A stretch of DNA of 64,000 nt from Theodoxus fluviatilis. Taxonomy: Eukaryota; Mollusca; Gastropoda; Cycloneritida; Neritidae. Shown piece after piece: positions 21,540 through 33,125 of the stretch. Location: positions 221,236 to 285,235 of the forward strand of contig JAWQFJ010001795.1 of assembly GCA_034096865.1 (NCBI GenBank), written 5' to 3'. Both the position numbers and the translations under genes were made by a program. The notes below the pieces were generated by a model, which saw nothing but the letters and a program-made list of their open reading frames with translations, was not told where the DNA came from and ran no database searches. Position 1 is the stretch's first letter; every line of letters begins with the position of its first letter.

Positions 21540-23065
21540 GGGGGGACATGGCGTACAAAAACGGATTAATAGAAAATAAATCATAACTCAGCAAATATGA
21601 AAGCTATACTAATGAAATTTTATACAGAATACAAACACACTGGAAGGTATATTTAAACAAAATTTTATTGCTGAAGACTTAGTTGTTCTTGTGTTATAGC
21701 AAAATAACTGAAAAATAAACATACCAATTTTCTCCCCTCTGTGAAATTTTAATTAATAACCTTTTTATGATCAACAATGATTGTAAACAAAGAAGAAGGT
21801 CTATATTATTCAATAAGATATAATAAGTGGATTACTAACACTTCTAAATAATTTTAGTGAAATTTTGAACAAGTAACCAAAAAATGTGCTCCGGGCATAA
21901 CATAATTAAATTTTTACAAAAATTAAGCAAATTCAGCTACACCTTTCTGATTGGTCTTATTGAATGCAATATTTATTCATAAATATACACACACAATTTC
22001 AGAAAGCTATCTCAATCCTAAGTGACTTTATTTTTGGGGAGAAAATCACTACCGTAGAAATAAAAACCACATTATGAGAAAATTGACTTTAAAGTTTGAG
22101 AAAGATTAAACGTTAACTACAACTGAACCATAACAGATACAATTTAATAACATAACTCATTGAATGTGTCGTTTATTTGTTATCATTGTAGCAAACTTTC
22201 AACTTATTATCTTAATTCAAAATATCAGGATAATTAGGTGAAAAGCATCACCTGTAGCAAAACATTCCCGTTTTCTGTAAGAATCGCGTAATCACGGCAA
22301 CTTCCGCCGTGATAACAGCTTCGTTCAGTGCCGTGTCTGTAGATGAGAACGCGATCGCTGTTGTATCACAACCTCCAGAGGCTGTTGACACGACTTAATT
22401 TCTTTTCTGGGCTTGCTTTTTCCGTCCATTTCTGCATTTTCCGTGGAATTGTCTCGATCGAGATAAGTTCGCTGTAAGCACACTTCGGAAAGAACCGATG
22501 TTTGCTTCGGCGGCCGACGTTAAGGCCGGAAACAGCCGAAGTACGGTTCGGCCATTTCCGCCTACCACTTCCGCCAGTCGAAGTACGGTTCGGCCGTTTC
22601 CGCCAGCCACTTCCGCCTGATCACGCTGTGATCACGCACACAAGCGGCCAATCAGAGCCTAGCTGAGAGACAGGCCGTTATTTCGAAGCTTTCCATTGGT
22701 TTGCACTGCCCTCCGATTTGTACTTCGTGTGCCTTCGGTAATTATTCTTCGGTACCGGAAACAGTTGCAACGTAAAGCCGGGAAATGAAGCTTCGATGCG
22801 ATACCAAACATGTGGCGTTCTTTGGAAGGAAAATGCTGAAACTAAGCTTTCAAATCTGTGCATTTTGGATTCCTGGTTAGTACTTTTTAGAAATCTAGCG
22901 GAGGGTACCTTACAAAACAAATCGGTTTAAAATACTTTGAAACCTAAGCCAGCAAAATCGATCGCACACACGTGTAGCGGAGATGTTGTAGATTCCAAAT
23001 CCGCGTTTAACTCGAAACTCAATTTCTGAAGATTTTTCGTGAAATTCTGCAGGCCGTGTCCCCCC
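21540..23065. mobile_element. 1.5 kb non-autonomous element, TTAA flanks
   Basis: It starts GGGGGGACATGGC and ends with the reverse complement of GGGGGGACACGGC. TTAA flanks both sides (21536-21539 and 23066-23069). It belongs with the element at 1-2733, which has the same G6-A-[TC]-A-x-GGC end type, and both contain GATACCAAACATGT internally (about 2466 and 22800). No transposase frame was found, so it is probably mobilised in trans. A GC-rich block near 22500-22610 repeats GAAGTACGGTTCGGCC. It lies in the intron between the FHA exon and the acidic exon. Confidence 0.85.
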
Positions 23066-23275
23066 TTAATTATTTTGATAATCATGCCAATATGACTGCC
23101 CACCACATTCAAGTTCCAAGAGATTTCATTAATAAGCAGATGTATGACAACAGCATATTATCCAACTTCAGTTCAAGCCAAATATAGCAGTACCTTGTTG
23201 GTGATGCATACAAATCATCTTTCCTTCAGATTAAAAAAATGAAATATTGCCATGGAAACCTCATGAGACTTGTGT

Positions 23276-23346
23276 ATGTAGTTGTGTGTGTGTGCATGTG
23301 CATGTGAGCCTGCGTGCATGCATGTGTGTGTGTGTGTGTGTGTGTC
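23276..23346. repeat. GT/GCAT microsatellite
   Basis: A TGTGTGTGTGCATGTGCATG-type tract ending in a longer (TG)n run. Confidence 0.9.
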
Positions 23347-23493
23347 TATTTTGACAAAAAAAAGTCATTATAGTTTGTGAAATTATTGCCTTTGACAATG
23401 ATGATAGGTAAGATTCAATACAAAGATCAAAAGATGATAACAATGTGAGCAAGATGCACAAAAATTCGGTGCAGACAAGTAACTGCTTTGTAC

Positions 23494-23589
23494 CTGCTGA
23501 CTGCCAATGAGGTAGGTGCACTTGACATCACCAAACACCAGCTCATCTCCATGCTTCAGCTCGTAGCGAACCTCGGGTTGCAGCAACAT
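23494..23589 (-). CDS. MDC1: MDC1-like FHA domain, C-terminal exon
   Basis: A 96 bp exon, phase 0 to 0, after acceptor CTTGGCCAG and before donor CAG|GTACAA. The 32 codons read MLLQPEVRYELKHGDELVFG then DVKCTYLIGSQQ. The pattern L-x-x-G-D-x-[LV]-x-F-G-x-V-x-[CY]-x-[YF] is the last pair of beta-strands of an FHA domain. It matches the human MDC1 order in which 'RLRDQELILFADLLCQYH' occupies the same position. Together with exon 24165-24073 it completes the second half of the phosphothreonine-binding fold. The initial Met here is internal, not a start. Confidence 0.8.
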
Positions 23590-24072
23590 CTGGCCAAGAA
23601 TCCATCAAAAGTGATAAAGTAACCATCTGTATGTTTTGCTGAAGGGTTTCAACACTAGGAAAACACCTACCATGCACAAACTCCTATCCTAATAACAGCA
23701 GCCCAAAGGATCTGAAGTAATATTTTCATTTCTAGTGTCCATCATACAATGTCACATAATCAATCAAACCCTTAGCATTTCATGTTTTTTGGTGTTGCTC
23801 ATACATTTTTTCATTTTCTTTAATAATAATTTTAAAAAGGCAAGCCAATATAAATTGCAACCAAACAGGACAATTCCTTGTTATGAACTGTTGTTCTTAT
23901 CAACAGGTGATAATTTTCCTCTTCTTCTATACTATCTCTAAGCTAAATCTTGCAGTCTCAAACAGCAAAACTGAATGATTGGCAGCAATGTTAACTTTAA
24001 GGATTAAAAGTAATTTCTAAACAGAAAAATTCAAACATTAAATTGAGGGAGACAAGTCCTTGCAAGATTTAC

Positions 24073-24165
24073 CTTGCCTCTTCGTGACTTGTTCCTGCTG
24101 CTCTTGTCATAGATTAGGTGGGAGCTGCCACGCACCTCAACACAGGCGTGCTGCTTGGACAGGGC
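24073..24165 (-). CDS. MDC1: MDC1-like FHA domain, SKQHA exon
   Basis: A 93 bp exon, phase 0 to 0, after acceptor CCTGTACCAG and before donor AAG|GTAAAT. It reads ALSKQHACVEVRGSSHLIYD then KSSRNKSRRGK. S-K-Q-H-A is the core FHA motif (S-x-x-H), in which the Ser contacts phosphothreonine and the His shapes the loop. The later S-R-N-K stands where most FHA domains have the S-x-N-G-T loop, so an Asn is kept. The preceding exon with the conserved G-R motif of the FHA domain should lie further right but was not found before 39.7 kb. It may be lost in the arrays or missing from the assembly. Confidence 0.82.
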
Positions 24166-24359
24166 CTGGTACAGGAAAAAACAAAACAATGAAGACTAAT
24201 AACCTGTCCGCAACTAGCTTTAATTTTTCAACTCCATTCAATCACAGATCATGGAAATGACTCATTCTTGAAAATCATAAAATAGTAATTTTTCATCTCT
24301 ATTAATTATTTTTCAGTTTTCACATACTTCACTGAAATATGCATGTCAGTCCGTCTTTG
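24166..24359. other. Intron start before the long array
   Basis: About 190 bp of AT-rich unique sequence between the FHA exon and the 6 kb array. No exon. Confidence 0.6.
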
Positions 24360-26950
24360 CTTCTGTTTGTGTTTCTATCTTTCTGTCTGCGTTGTCTGCT
24401 GTCTGTTTGGTCTGCTGTCTGTTTGGTCTGCTATCTGTTTGGTTTGCTGTCTGTCTTGTCTCTTAGGTCTGCTGTCTGTTTGGTCTGCTGTCTGTATTGC
24501 CTGCTGTCTGCTGTCTGTTTGGTTTGCTGTCTGTCTTGTCTCTTAGGTCTGCTGTCTGTTTGGTCTGCTGTCTGTATTGCCTGCTGTCTGCTGTCTGTTA
24601 GGTCTGCTGTCTGTTTGGTTTGCTGTCTGTTTGGTCTGCTATCTGTTTGGTTTGCTGTCTGTCTTGTCTCTTAGGTCTGCTGTCTGTTTGGTTTGCTGTC
24701 TGTTTGGTCTGCTGTCTGTATTGCCTGCTGTCTGCTGTCTGTTAGGTCTGCTGTCTGTTTGGTTTGCTGTCTGTTTGGTCTGCTATCTGTTTGGTTTGCT
24801 GTCTGTCTTGTCTCTTAGGTCTGCTGTCTGTTTGGTCTGCTGTCTGTATTGCCTGCTGTCTGCTGTCTGTTTGGTTTGCTGTCTGTCTTGTCTCTTAGGT
24901 CTGCTGTCTGTTTGGTTTGCTGTCTGTTTGGTCTGCTGTCTGTTTGGTTTGCTGTCTGTCTTGTCTGTTTGGTCTGCTGTCTGTTTGGTTTGCTGTCTGT
25001 CTTGTCTGTTTGGTCTGCTGTCTGTTAGGTCTGCTGTCTGTTTGGTCTGCTGTCTGCTGTCTGTTTGGTTTGCTGTCTGTCTTGTCTGTTTGGTCTGCTG
25101 TCTGTTAGGTCTGCTGTCTGTCTGGTCTGCTGTCTGTCTTGTCTGTTTGGTCTGCTGTCTGTTAGGTCTGCTGTCTGTTTGGTCTGCTGTCTGTTTGGTC
25201 TGCTGTCTGTCTTGTCTGTGTTGTCTGCTGTCTGTGTTGTCTGCTGTCTGTCTGGTCTGCTGTCTGTCTTGTCTGCTGTCTGTCTTGTCTGCTGTCTGTT
25301 TGGTCTGCTGTCTGTCTTGTCTGCTGTCTGTCTGGTCTGCTGTCTGTCTTGTCTGCTGTCTGTTTGGTCTGCTGTCTGTCTGGTCTGCTGTCTGTCTGGT
25401 CTGCTGTCTGTCTGGTCTGCTGTCTGTTTGGTTTGCTGTCTGTCTTGTCTGCTGTCTGTCTTGTCTGCTGTCTGTCTGGTCTGCTGTCTGTCTTGTCTGC
25501 TGTCTGTCTTGTCTGCTGTCTGTCTGGTCTGCTGTCTGTCTGGTTTGCTGTCTGTCTGGTCTGCTGTCTGTCTGGTCTGCTGCCTGTCTTGTCTGCTGTC
25601 TGTCTTGTCTGCTGTCTGTCTGGTTTGCTGTCTGTGTTGTCTGCTGTCTGTCTGGTCTGCTGTCTGTTTGGTCTGCTTTCTGTCTTGTCTGCTGTCTGTG
25701 TTGTCTGCTGTCTGTTTGGTTTGCTGTCTGTCTTGTCTGCTGTCTGTGTTGTCTGCTGTCTGTTTGGTTTGCTGTCTCTTAGGTCTGCTGTCTGTCTGGT
25801 CTGCTGTCTGTCTTGTCTGCTGTCTGTCTGGTCTGCTGTCTGTCTTGTCTGCTGTCTGTGTTGCCTGCTGTGTTGTCTGCTGTCTGTTTGGTCTGCTGTC
25901 TGTTTGGTCTGCTGTCTGTTTGGTCTGCTGTCTGTCTGGTTTGCTGTCTGTCTGGTTTGCTGTCTGTCTGGTCTGCTGTCTGTCTGGTCTGCTGTCTGTC
26001 TGGTCTGCTGTCTGTCTGGTCTGCTGTCTGTCTGGTTTGCTGTCTGTCTGGTCTGCTGTCTGTCTGGTCTGGTGTCTGTCTGGTCTGCTGTCTGTCTTGT
26101 CTGCTGTCTGTCTTGTCTGCTGCCTGTGTTGCCTGCTGTCTGTCTTGTCTGCTGTCTGTCTGGTCTGCTGTCTGTCTTGTCTGCTGTCTGTCTGGTCTGC
26201 TGTCTGTCTTGTCTGCTGTCTGTGTTGCCTGCTGTGTTGTCTGCTGTCTGTTTGGTCTGCTGTCTGTTTGGTCTGCTGTCTGGTCTGCTGTCTGTTTGGT
26301 CTGCTGTCTGTTTGGTCTGCCTTGTCTGTTTGGTTTGCTGTCTGTCTTGTCTGCTGTCTGTGTTGCCTGCTGTGTTGTCTGCTGTCTGTTTGGTTTGCTG
26401 TCTGTCTGGTCTGCTGTCTGTTTGGTCTGCTGTCTGTCTGGTCTGCTGTCTGTTTGGTTTGCTGTCTGTCTTGTCTCTTAGGTCTGCTGTCTGTATTGCC
26501 TGCTGTGTTGTCTGCTGTCTGTTTGGTTTGCTGTCTGTTTGGTCTCTTAGGTCTGCTGTCTGTATTGCCTGCTGTGTTGTCTGTCTTGTCTGTTTGGTCT
26601 GCTGTCTGTTTGGTCTGCTGTCTGTTTGGTCTGCTGTCTGTTTGGTCTGCTGTCTGTCTGGTATGCTGTCTGTTTGGTTTGCTGTCTGTCTTGTCTCTTA
26701 GGTCTGCTGTCTGTTTGGTTTGCTGTCTGTTTGGTTTGCTGTCTGTCTGGTCTGCTGTCTGTTTGGTCTGCTGTCTGTCTTGTCTGTTTGGTTTGCTGTC
26801 TGTCTGGTCTGCTGTCTGTTTGGTCTGCTGTCTGGTCTGCTGTCTGTTTGGTCTGCTGTCTGTCTTGTCTGTTTGGTCTGCTGTCTGTGGTTGCTTGCTG
26901 TGTGGTCTGCTGTCTGTTTGGTCTGCTGTCTGTTTGGTTTGCTGTCTGTC
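24360..26950. repeat. 16 bp minisatellite, TCTGCTGTCTGTCTGG
   Basis: About 2.6 kb of 16 bp units TCTGCTGTCTGTCTGG with TTTGG, CTTG and GTTG variants and occasional CTCTTAGG or GCCTGCTG inserts. The unit has no stop codon in any plus-strand frame, and 16 is not a multiple of three. Each frame therefore gives a 16-residue Cys/Leu/Val-rich repeat and open frames up to 717 codons. These look like membrane proteins but are not genes. Confidence 0.97.
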
Positions 26951-29900
26951 TGGTATTGCTGTCTGTTGGTTTGCTGTCTGTTTGGTTTGCTGTCTGTCTG
27001 GTATTGCTGTCTGTCTGGTATTGCTGTCTGTCTGGTATTGCTGTCTGTCTGGTATTGCTGTCTGTCTGGTATTGCTGTCTGTCTGGTATTGCTGTCTGAG
27101 TGGTATTGCTGTCTGTCTGGTATTGCTGTCTGTCTGGTATTGCTGTCTGAGTGGTATTGCTGTCTGTCTGGTATTGCTGTCTGTCTGGTATTGCTGTCTG
27201 TCTGGTATTGCTGTCTGAGTGGTATTGCTGTCTGTCTGGTATTGCTGTCTGTCTGGTATTGCTGTCTGAGTGGTATTGCTGTCTGTCTGGTATTGCTGTC
27301 TGTCTGGTATTGCTGTCTGAGTGGTATTGCTGTCTGTCTGGTATTGCTGTCTGTCTGGTATTGCTGTCTGTCTGGTATTGCTGTCTGTCTGGTATTGCTG
27401 TCTGTGTGGTATTGCTGTCTGTCTGGTATTGCTGTCTGTCTGGTATTGCTGTCTGTCTGGTATTGCTGTCTGTCTGGTATTGCTGTCTGAGTGGTATTGC
27501 TGTCTGTGTGGTATTGCTGTCTGTCTGGTATTGCTGTCTGTCTGGTATTGCTGTCTGTCTGGTATTGCTGTCTGTCTGGTATTGCTGTCTGTCTGGTATT
27601 GCTGTCTGAGTGGTATTGCTGTCTGTGTGGTATTGCTGTCTGTCTGGTATTGCTGTCTGTCTGGTATTGCTGTCTGAGTGGTATTGCTGTCTGTCTGGTA
27701 TTGCTGTCTGTGTGGTATTGCTGTCTGTCTGGTATTGCTGTCTGAGTGGTATTGCTGTCTGTCTGGTATTGCTGTCTGTCTGGTATTGCTGTCTGTGTGG
27801 TATTGCTGTCTGAGTGGTATTGCTGTCTGAGTGGTATTGCTGTCTGAGTGGTATTGCTGTCTGTCTGGTATTGCTGTCTGTGTGGTATTGCTGTCTGTCT
27901 GGTATTGCTGTCTGTGTGGTATTGCTGTCTGTCTGGTATTGCTGTCTGAGTGGTATTGCTGTCTGAGTGGTATTGCTGTCTGTCTGGTATTGCTGTCTGT
28001 GTGGTATTGCTGTCTGTCTGGTATTGCTGTCTGAGTGGTATTGCTGTCTGTCTGGTATTGCTGTCTGAGTGGTATTGCTGTCTGTCTGGTATTGCTGTCT
28101 GAGTGGTATTGCTGTCTGTCTGGTATTGCTGTCTGAGTGGTATTGCTGTCTGTCTGGTATTGCTGTCTGAGTGGTATTGCTGTCTGAGTGGTATTGCTGT
28201 CTGAGTGGTATTGCTGTCTGTCTGGTATTGCTGTCTGAGTGGTATTGCTGTCTGAGTGGTATTGCTGTCTAGGTGGTATTGCTGTCTGAGTGGTATTGCT
28301 GTCTGTCTGGTATTGCTGTCTGTCTGGTATTGCTGTCTGAGTGGTATTGCTGTCTGTCTGGTATTGCTGTCTGTCTGGTATTGCTGTCTGAGTGGTATTG
28401 CTGTCTGTCTGGTATTGCTGTCTGAGTGGTATTGCTGTCTGAGTGGTATTGCTGTCTGTGTGGTATTGCTGTCTGTCTGGTATTGCTGTCTGAGTGGTAT
28501 TGCTGTCTGTCTGGTATTGCTGTCTGTGTGGTATTGCTGTCTGTCTGAGTGGTATTGCTGTCTGAGTGGTATTGCTGTCTGAGTGGTATTGCTGTCTGAG
28601 TGGTATTGCTGTCTGAGTGGTATTGCTGTCTGTCTGGTATTGCTGTCTGTCTGGTATTGCTGTCTGTCTGGTATTGCTGTCTGTCTGGTATTGCTGTCTG
28701 AGTGGTATTGCTGTCTGTCTGGTATTGCTGTCTGAGTGGTATTGCTGTCTGTCTGGTATTGCTGTCTGTCTGGTATTGCTGTCTGTCTGGTATTGCTGTC
28801 TGTCTGGTATTGCTGTCTGTCTGGTATTGCTGTCTGTCTGGTATTGCTGTCTGTCTGGTATTGCTATCTGTCTGAGTGGTATTGCTGTCTGTCTGGTATT
28901 GCTGTCTGTCTGGTATTGCTGTCTGTCTGGTATTGCTGTCTGTCTGGTATTGCTGTCTGAGTGGTATTGCTGTCTGTCTGGTATTGCTGTCTGTCTGGTA
29001 TTGCTGTCTGAGTGGTATTGCTGTCTGTCTGGTATTGCTGTCTGAGTGGTATTGCTGTCTGAGTGGTATTGCTGTCTGTCTGGTATTGCTGTCTGTCTGG
29101 TATTGCTGTCTGAGTGGTATTGCTGTCTGAGTGGTATTGCTGTCTGTCTGGTATTGCTGTCTGAGTGGTATTGCTGTCTGAGTGGTATTGCTGTCTGTCT
29201 GGTATTGCTGTCTGTGTGGTATTGCTGTCTGTCTGGTATTGCTGTCTGAGTGGTATTGCTGTCTGAGTGGTATTGCTGTCTGAGTGGTATTGCTGTCTGA
29301 GTGGTATTGCTGTCTGTCTGGTATTGCTATCTGTCTGAGTGGTATTGCTGTCTGAGTGGTATTGCTGTCTGAGTGGTATTGCTGTCTGAGTGGTATTGCT
29401 GTCTGAGTGGTATTGCTGTCTGAGTGGTATTGCTGTCTGAGTGGTATTGCTGTCTGAGTGGTATTGCTGTCTGAGTGGTATTGCTGTCTGTGTGGTATTG
29501 CTGTCTGAGTGGTATTGCTGTCTGTCTGGTATTGCTGTCTGAGTGGTATTGCTGTCTGAGTGGTATTGCTGTCTGAGTGGTATTGCTGTCTGTCTGGTAT
29601 TGCTGTCTGTCTGGTATTGCTGTCTGTCTGAGTGGTATTGCTGTCTGTCTGAGTGGTATTGCTGTCTGAGTGGTATTGCTGTCTGAGTGGTATTGCTGTC
29701 TGTGTGGTATTGCTATCTGTCTGAGTGGTATTGCTGTCTGTCTGGTATTGCTGTCTGAGTGGTATTGCTGTCTGAGTGGTATTGCTGTCTGAGTGGTATT
29801 GCTGTCTGTGTGGTATTGCTGTCTGTCTGGTATTGCTGTCTGTCTGGTATTGCTGTCTGAGTGGTATTGCTGTCTGAGTGGTATTGCTGTCTGTGTGGTA

Positions 29901-30445
29901 TTGCTGTCTGAGTGGTATTGCTGTCTGTCTGGTATTGCTGTCTGTGTGGTATTGCTGTCTGTGTGGTATTGCTGTCTGTCTGGTATTGCTGTCTGAGTGG
30001 TATTGCTGTCTGAGTGGTATTGCTGTCTGAGTGGTATTGCTGTCTGAGTGGTATTGCTGTCTGTCTGGTATTGCTATCTGTCTGAGTGGTATTGCTGTCT
30101 GTCTGGTATTGCTGTCTGTCTGGTATTGCTGTCAGTCTGGTATTGCTGTCTGTCTGGTATTGCTGTCTGTCTGGTATTGCTATCTGTCTGAGTGGTATTG
30201 CTGTCTGTCTGGTATTGCTGTCTGTCTGGTATTGCTGTCAGTCTGGTATTGCTGTCTGTCTGGTATTGCTGTCTGTGTGGTATTGCTGTCAGTCTGGTAT
30301 TGCTGTCTGCTGGTATTGCTGTCTGTCTGGTATTGCTGTCAGTCTGGTATTGCTGTCTGCTGGTATTGCTGTCTGCCTGGTATTGCTGTCTGTCTGGTAT
30401 TGCTGTCTGTGTGGTATTGCTGTCTGTCTGAGTGGTATTGCCGTC
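26951..30445. repeat. 17 bp minisatellite, TATTGCTGTCTGTCTGG
   Basis: About 3.5 kb of 17 bp units TATTGCTGTCTGTCTGG or TATTGCTGTCTGAGTGG, continuous with the 16 bp array. The change is from TCTGCTG to TATTGCTG, an insertion of one base, and from there the longer unit takes over completely. Two main variants (GTCTGG and GAGTGG) are interspersed, with rarer GTGTGG and a CTATCTGTCTGAGTGG form. Open frames are again repeat translations. Confidence 0.97.
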
Positions 30446-32931
30446 TTCCTACAGCTTCCCAGCTCTTCCCCAGCAAGCCCTGGGATGTGACAGAAGCACC
30501 AGACTCAGACTGAGGCATTGGCGCTGAGGTTTCCATGGCAGTGGAAATGCACTGGCTGTGGAAGACTGGAAGACAATGGAGAACTGAATGCTGGGCATAT
30601 CGCTGTCCAGTCAGCCATAAACGCCAGTCAGTAATCAAGAGGAACTGAGGACACGCTGTGCTGCTCAGGCTTGGTTTTACTCTTTGCTGCTCTACATGCA
30701 CTTGGATGCTCTTTTTGGGGATGTCCTTGACGGATGTAGACCTGGATCCCAGCTGTTAGGGCAGGCAGTCTGTATCCTGGCCTCCTACTCCGAGTTTCAG
30801 TCCAATGTGGGATGGAGTCCTTCTCTAGGCCCGTCACACTGCATGATATATATTTCATACATATACTGGAGAATACATTCATGATGTATTTATGTCAGCA
30901 CATCTCGTTCAATTCATGAGCTAAAAGCACATTTTTCAATAATGTAGTTCAGCACACCCATCAATTACACCCTGATATTATGAAACTAACAAATAGGTGT
31001 ACTAGTTTAGACCTGTAAACAAGATGGACTCTCGTGTCACAGAATATTTTCATATCTTCATCTCATCATCTACACCTTTGACCCCTCCTGGGGCATAGGC
31101 CGCTAACAAGGGTTCTCCAACCATCCCGATCCTGAACAATCTTTTCCAATAGTTGTACAGTATTTACATTTTATGTTTGTATCTTTATGTAGATTTCAGT
31201 TATAAATTCACTGTGTTAAGAATCCTGCAGTAATGCAAGAAGAAGTGAGTGCATGCAGTACAAGACATATACTGAGTGAGGCATCGACATGAGTTTTCCT
31301 CTCCTTGTAAAATGAGCAGTTCAGTTATCTATCATACAGTGCTTGACTGAATCTCACAATTTTTGGGAAAGATTATCTAGCTACAGTCACATTTCAGTTT
31401 ACATAATGGAAAGGGTGGTCTGAGTTTTTTGTCCGTGGGGAAATTGCACTTGTTGTAGTGAGGAACAGTGGGGTAAAGTGTGCAAGATACAGATTGTGAT
31501 TTTGACATTGCAACTTTCACCCACACATGGATGGGTTCAGCACTGCAGGAGTGAGACACTACCCAGACAGGTACAATGGTAGATGGACTGACAGATGTAT
31601 GTACAATTTTATTTTCATTATTACTTGTTGTCATATCTAACAATAATTATGTGATTTAAACACTGTCTTTATGCATATATAATTCATATCCACAGTTCAA
31701 ACAAGGAAATGTGTATAGATTTATTCCAGAGGACATATCCTATTCTCTACGGGGGAAATGTTGCTATACGTGACTGTTTTTGAGAAAGGGGGCTAAAGTC
31801 AGCAGAACAGTTGTGGAGCAAATGCCGAGGAAAGTCATCAGCACACCAAGCCAGGTGTTGGCTTTCCTGAGATCCGCATTACTGAAGGAAATGAAAGATT
31901 TCCTCCATGAACATGTGGTTTTTTTCTGGAATGTGAGAAGTTTTGTGTCAACATGAAAACAGCTAGTGCAGTTGACTTCTCAATAAAGCCTGTAGCATCC
32001 CATAATTAGAAAAAGTGTCATATCCCCTTTAAATGGCCACAGTCATCAGCAAATGATTGATCAAAGAAAATGCATGTATTCAGACTGTACAACTACAGCA
32101 ATCTCACATTGATTAGAAGTGCACTATCTTAATGATATGTATTAATCCATGCATGCATGATAATTCTAGGCCTTGTTGTGGTGGGACTGCAGATATCTGA
32201 AGGACCTCTGCCATGATTATTTTGGGGGAAGAAAGCTGAAGAGTTCCCAAGAGAATGTGATAATGGTGTGGAAAGTTGCCACTTGGCAGAACTCTGATAG
32301 GAAAATGTATTTCTATTCCCAGCAGGAGTTCAGCTCAGTAACATTAAGTAAATGTCAATTGTTTGAGTTAGTACAAAATGAGAACAAGATCACTCCTTCC
32401 TGCACAATTTCCAGTGCTTAGTATGAGGAAACTTATATACAAGATACAAGATACAAGAAATTTTATTGTCCTCATTGTTACAAGGAAATTTGTTTTGTCG
32501 GTTGCAAAATCATAATACATACATACAAAAACAGAAATGTACAAGAAGTTCAACACTAATTAACTCAATCACAGCGCTCAAATATTGGAGTCCACACACT
32601 AATCATAGGCCATAAAATAAAATATCATGCAATTGTATAATAAATTATTACTCTAACAATTATAATAACACCATGTTACTTCATCACAAATCTAACCATT
32701 GTAGATATACATACTGAACACATGCATCAGATATAGTAAACAGAAAGACACAATAAGATAGGACACATTTAGCGCTACATCATAGGTAATTAGGCAATTC
32801 AATTTAATAGAGAAACATTCTACATCGCAACAAATAATCACAGAAGGAACAAAAGACACAAGCATGCACATCAAACAACCATCATCACGCAATCACACAT
32901 ACCCGATCTTCAACCATAACACGTGTACAAG

Positions 32932-32959
32932 CCCCCCCCCCCCCCCCCCCCCCCCCCCC
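32932..32959. repeat. C28 homopolymer
   Basis: Uninterrupted run of 28 C. The true length is uncertain because such runs are poorly sequenced. Confidence 0.9.
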
Positions 32960-33089
32960 ATCATCATGTTCTTCATCCTGCATCACAACACAATCACAGG
33001 AAAGACCAACAAGAGACAGGCATGCACTTCAACAACCACACTCACACAGCATATATACACGATCATCAACGCATAAGGCATGCACTCCA

Positions 33090-33125
33090 CACACACACCC
33101 ACACACACACACACACACACACACT
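33090..33125. repeat. CA microsatellite
   Basis: ACACACACAC tract with a CCCAC interruption. Confidence 0.95.

Larger units (their letters stand above)
7479..24165 (-). other. MDC1: MDC1-like gene, eleven exons, both ends missing
   Basis: Gene-level entry. Exons, 5' to 3' on the minus strand, are 24165-24073, 23589-23494, 21008-20724, 19131-19047, 18056-17997, 17577-17473, 15739-15647, 15019-14967, 12115-11767, 10667-9271 and 7657-7479. All junction phases agree and all splice sites are GT-AG except one GC-AG. The predicted part is about 930 residues: half an FHA domain, an acidic region, then a low-complexity region with TQ motifs, D-A-T-[LV] repeats and basic patches. MDC1 is known to bind phosphorylated H2AX through C-terminal BRCTs, to use its FHA domain for ATM or self-association, and to recruit RNF8 through phosphorylated TQXF motifs. 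The MDC1 assignment is inferred from the FHA sequence and this architecture. No BRCT was found to the left, and the first half of the FHA domain was not found to the right. Confidence 0.65.

Noticed and set aside
22395..22610. GC-rich minus frame with GGNGRTVLRL repeats
   Set aside because: Lies inside the TTAA-flanked element, is only 71 codons, and its repetition follows from a small DNA duplication.
24577..27218. Very long plus-strand open frames resembling Cys/Leu/Val-rich membrane proteins
   Set aside because: They are translations of stop-free 16 and 17 bp repeat units, open in every plus frame. There is no unique sequence, no splice context and no codon bias.
30440..30540. Possible exons at the end of the long array: plus-strand acceptor-like TCTTCCTACAG followed by ASQLFPSKPWDV, or a minus-strand start METSAPMPQSESGAS as the missing first exon of the MDC1-like gene
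   Set aside because: Neither has a good partner splice site or recognisable domain, and no exon with the first half of the FHA lies between here and 24165.
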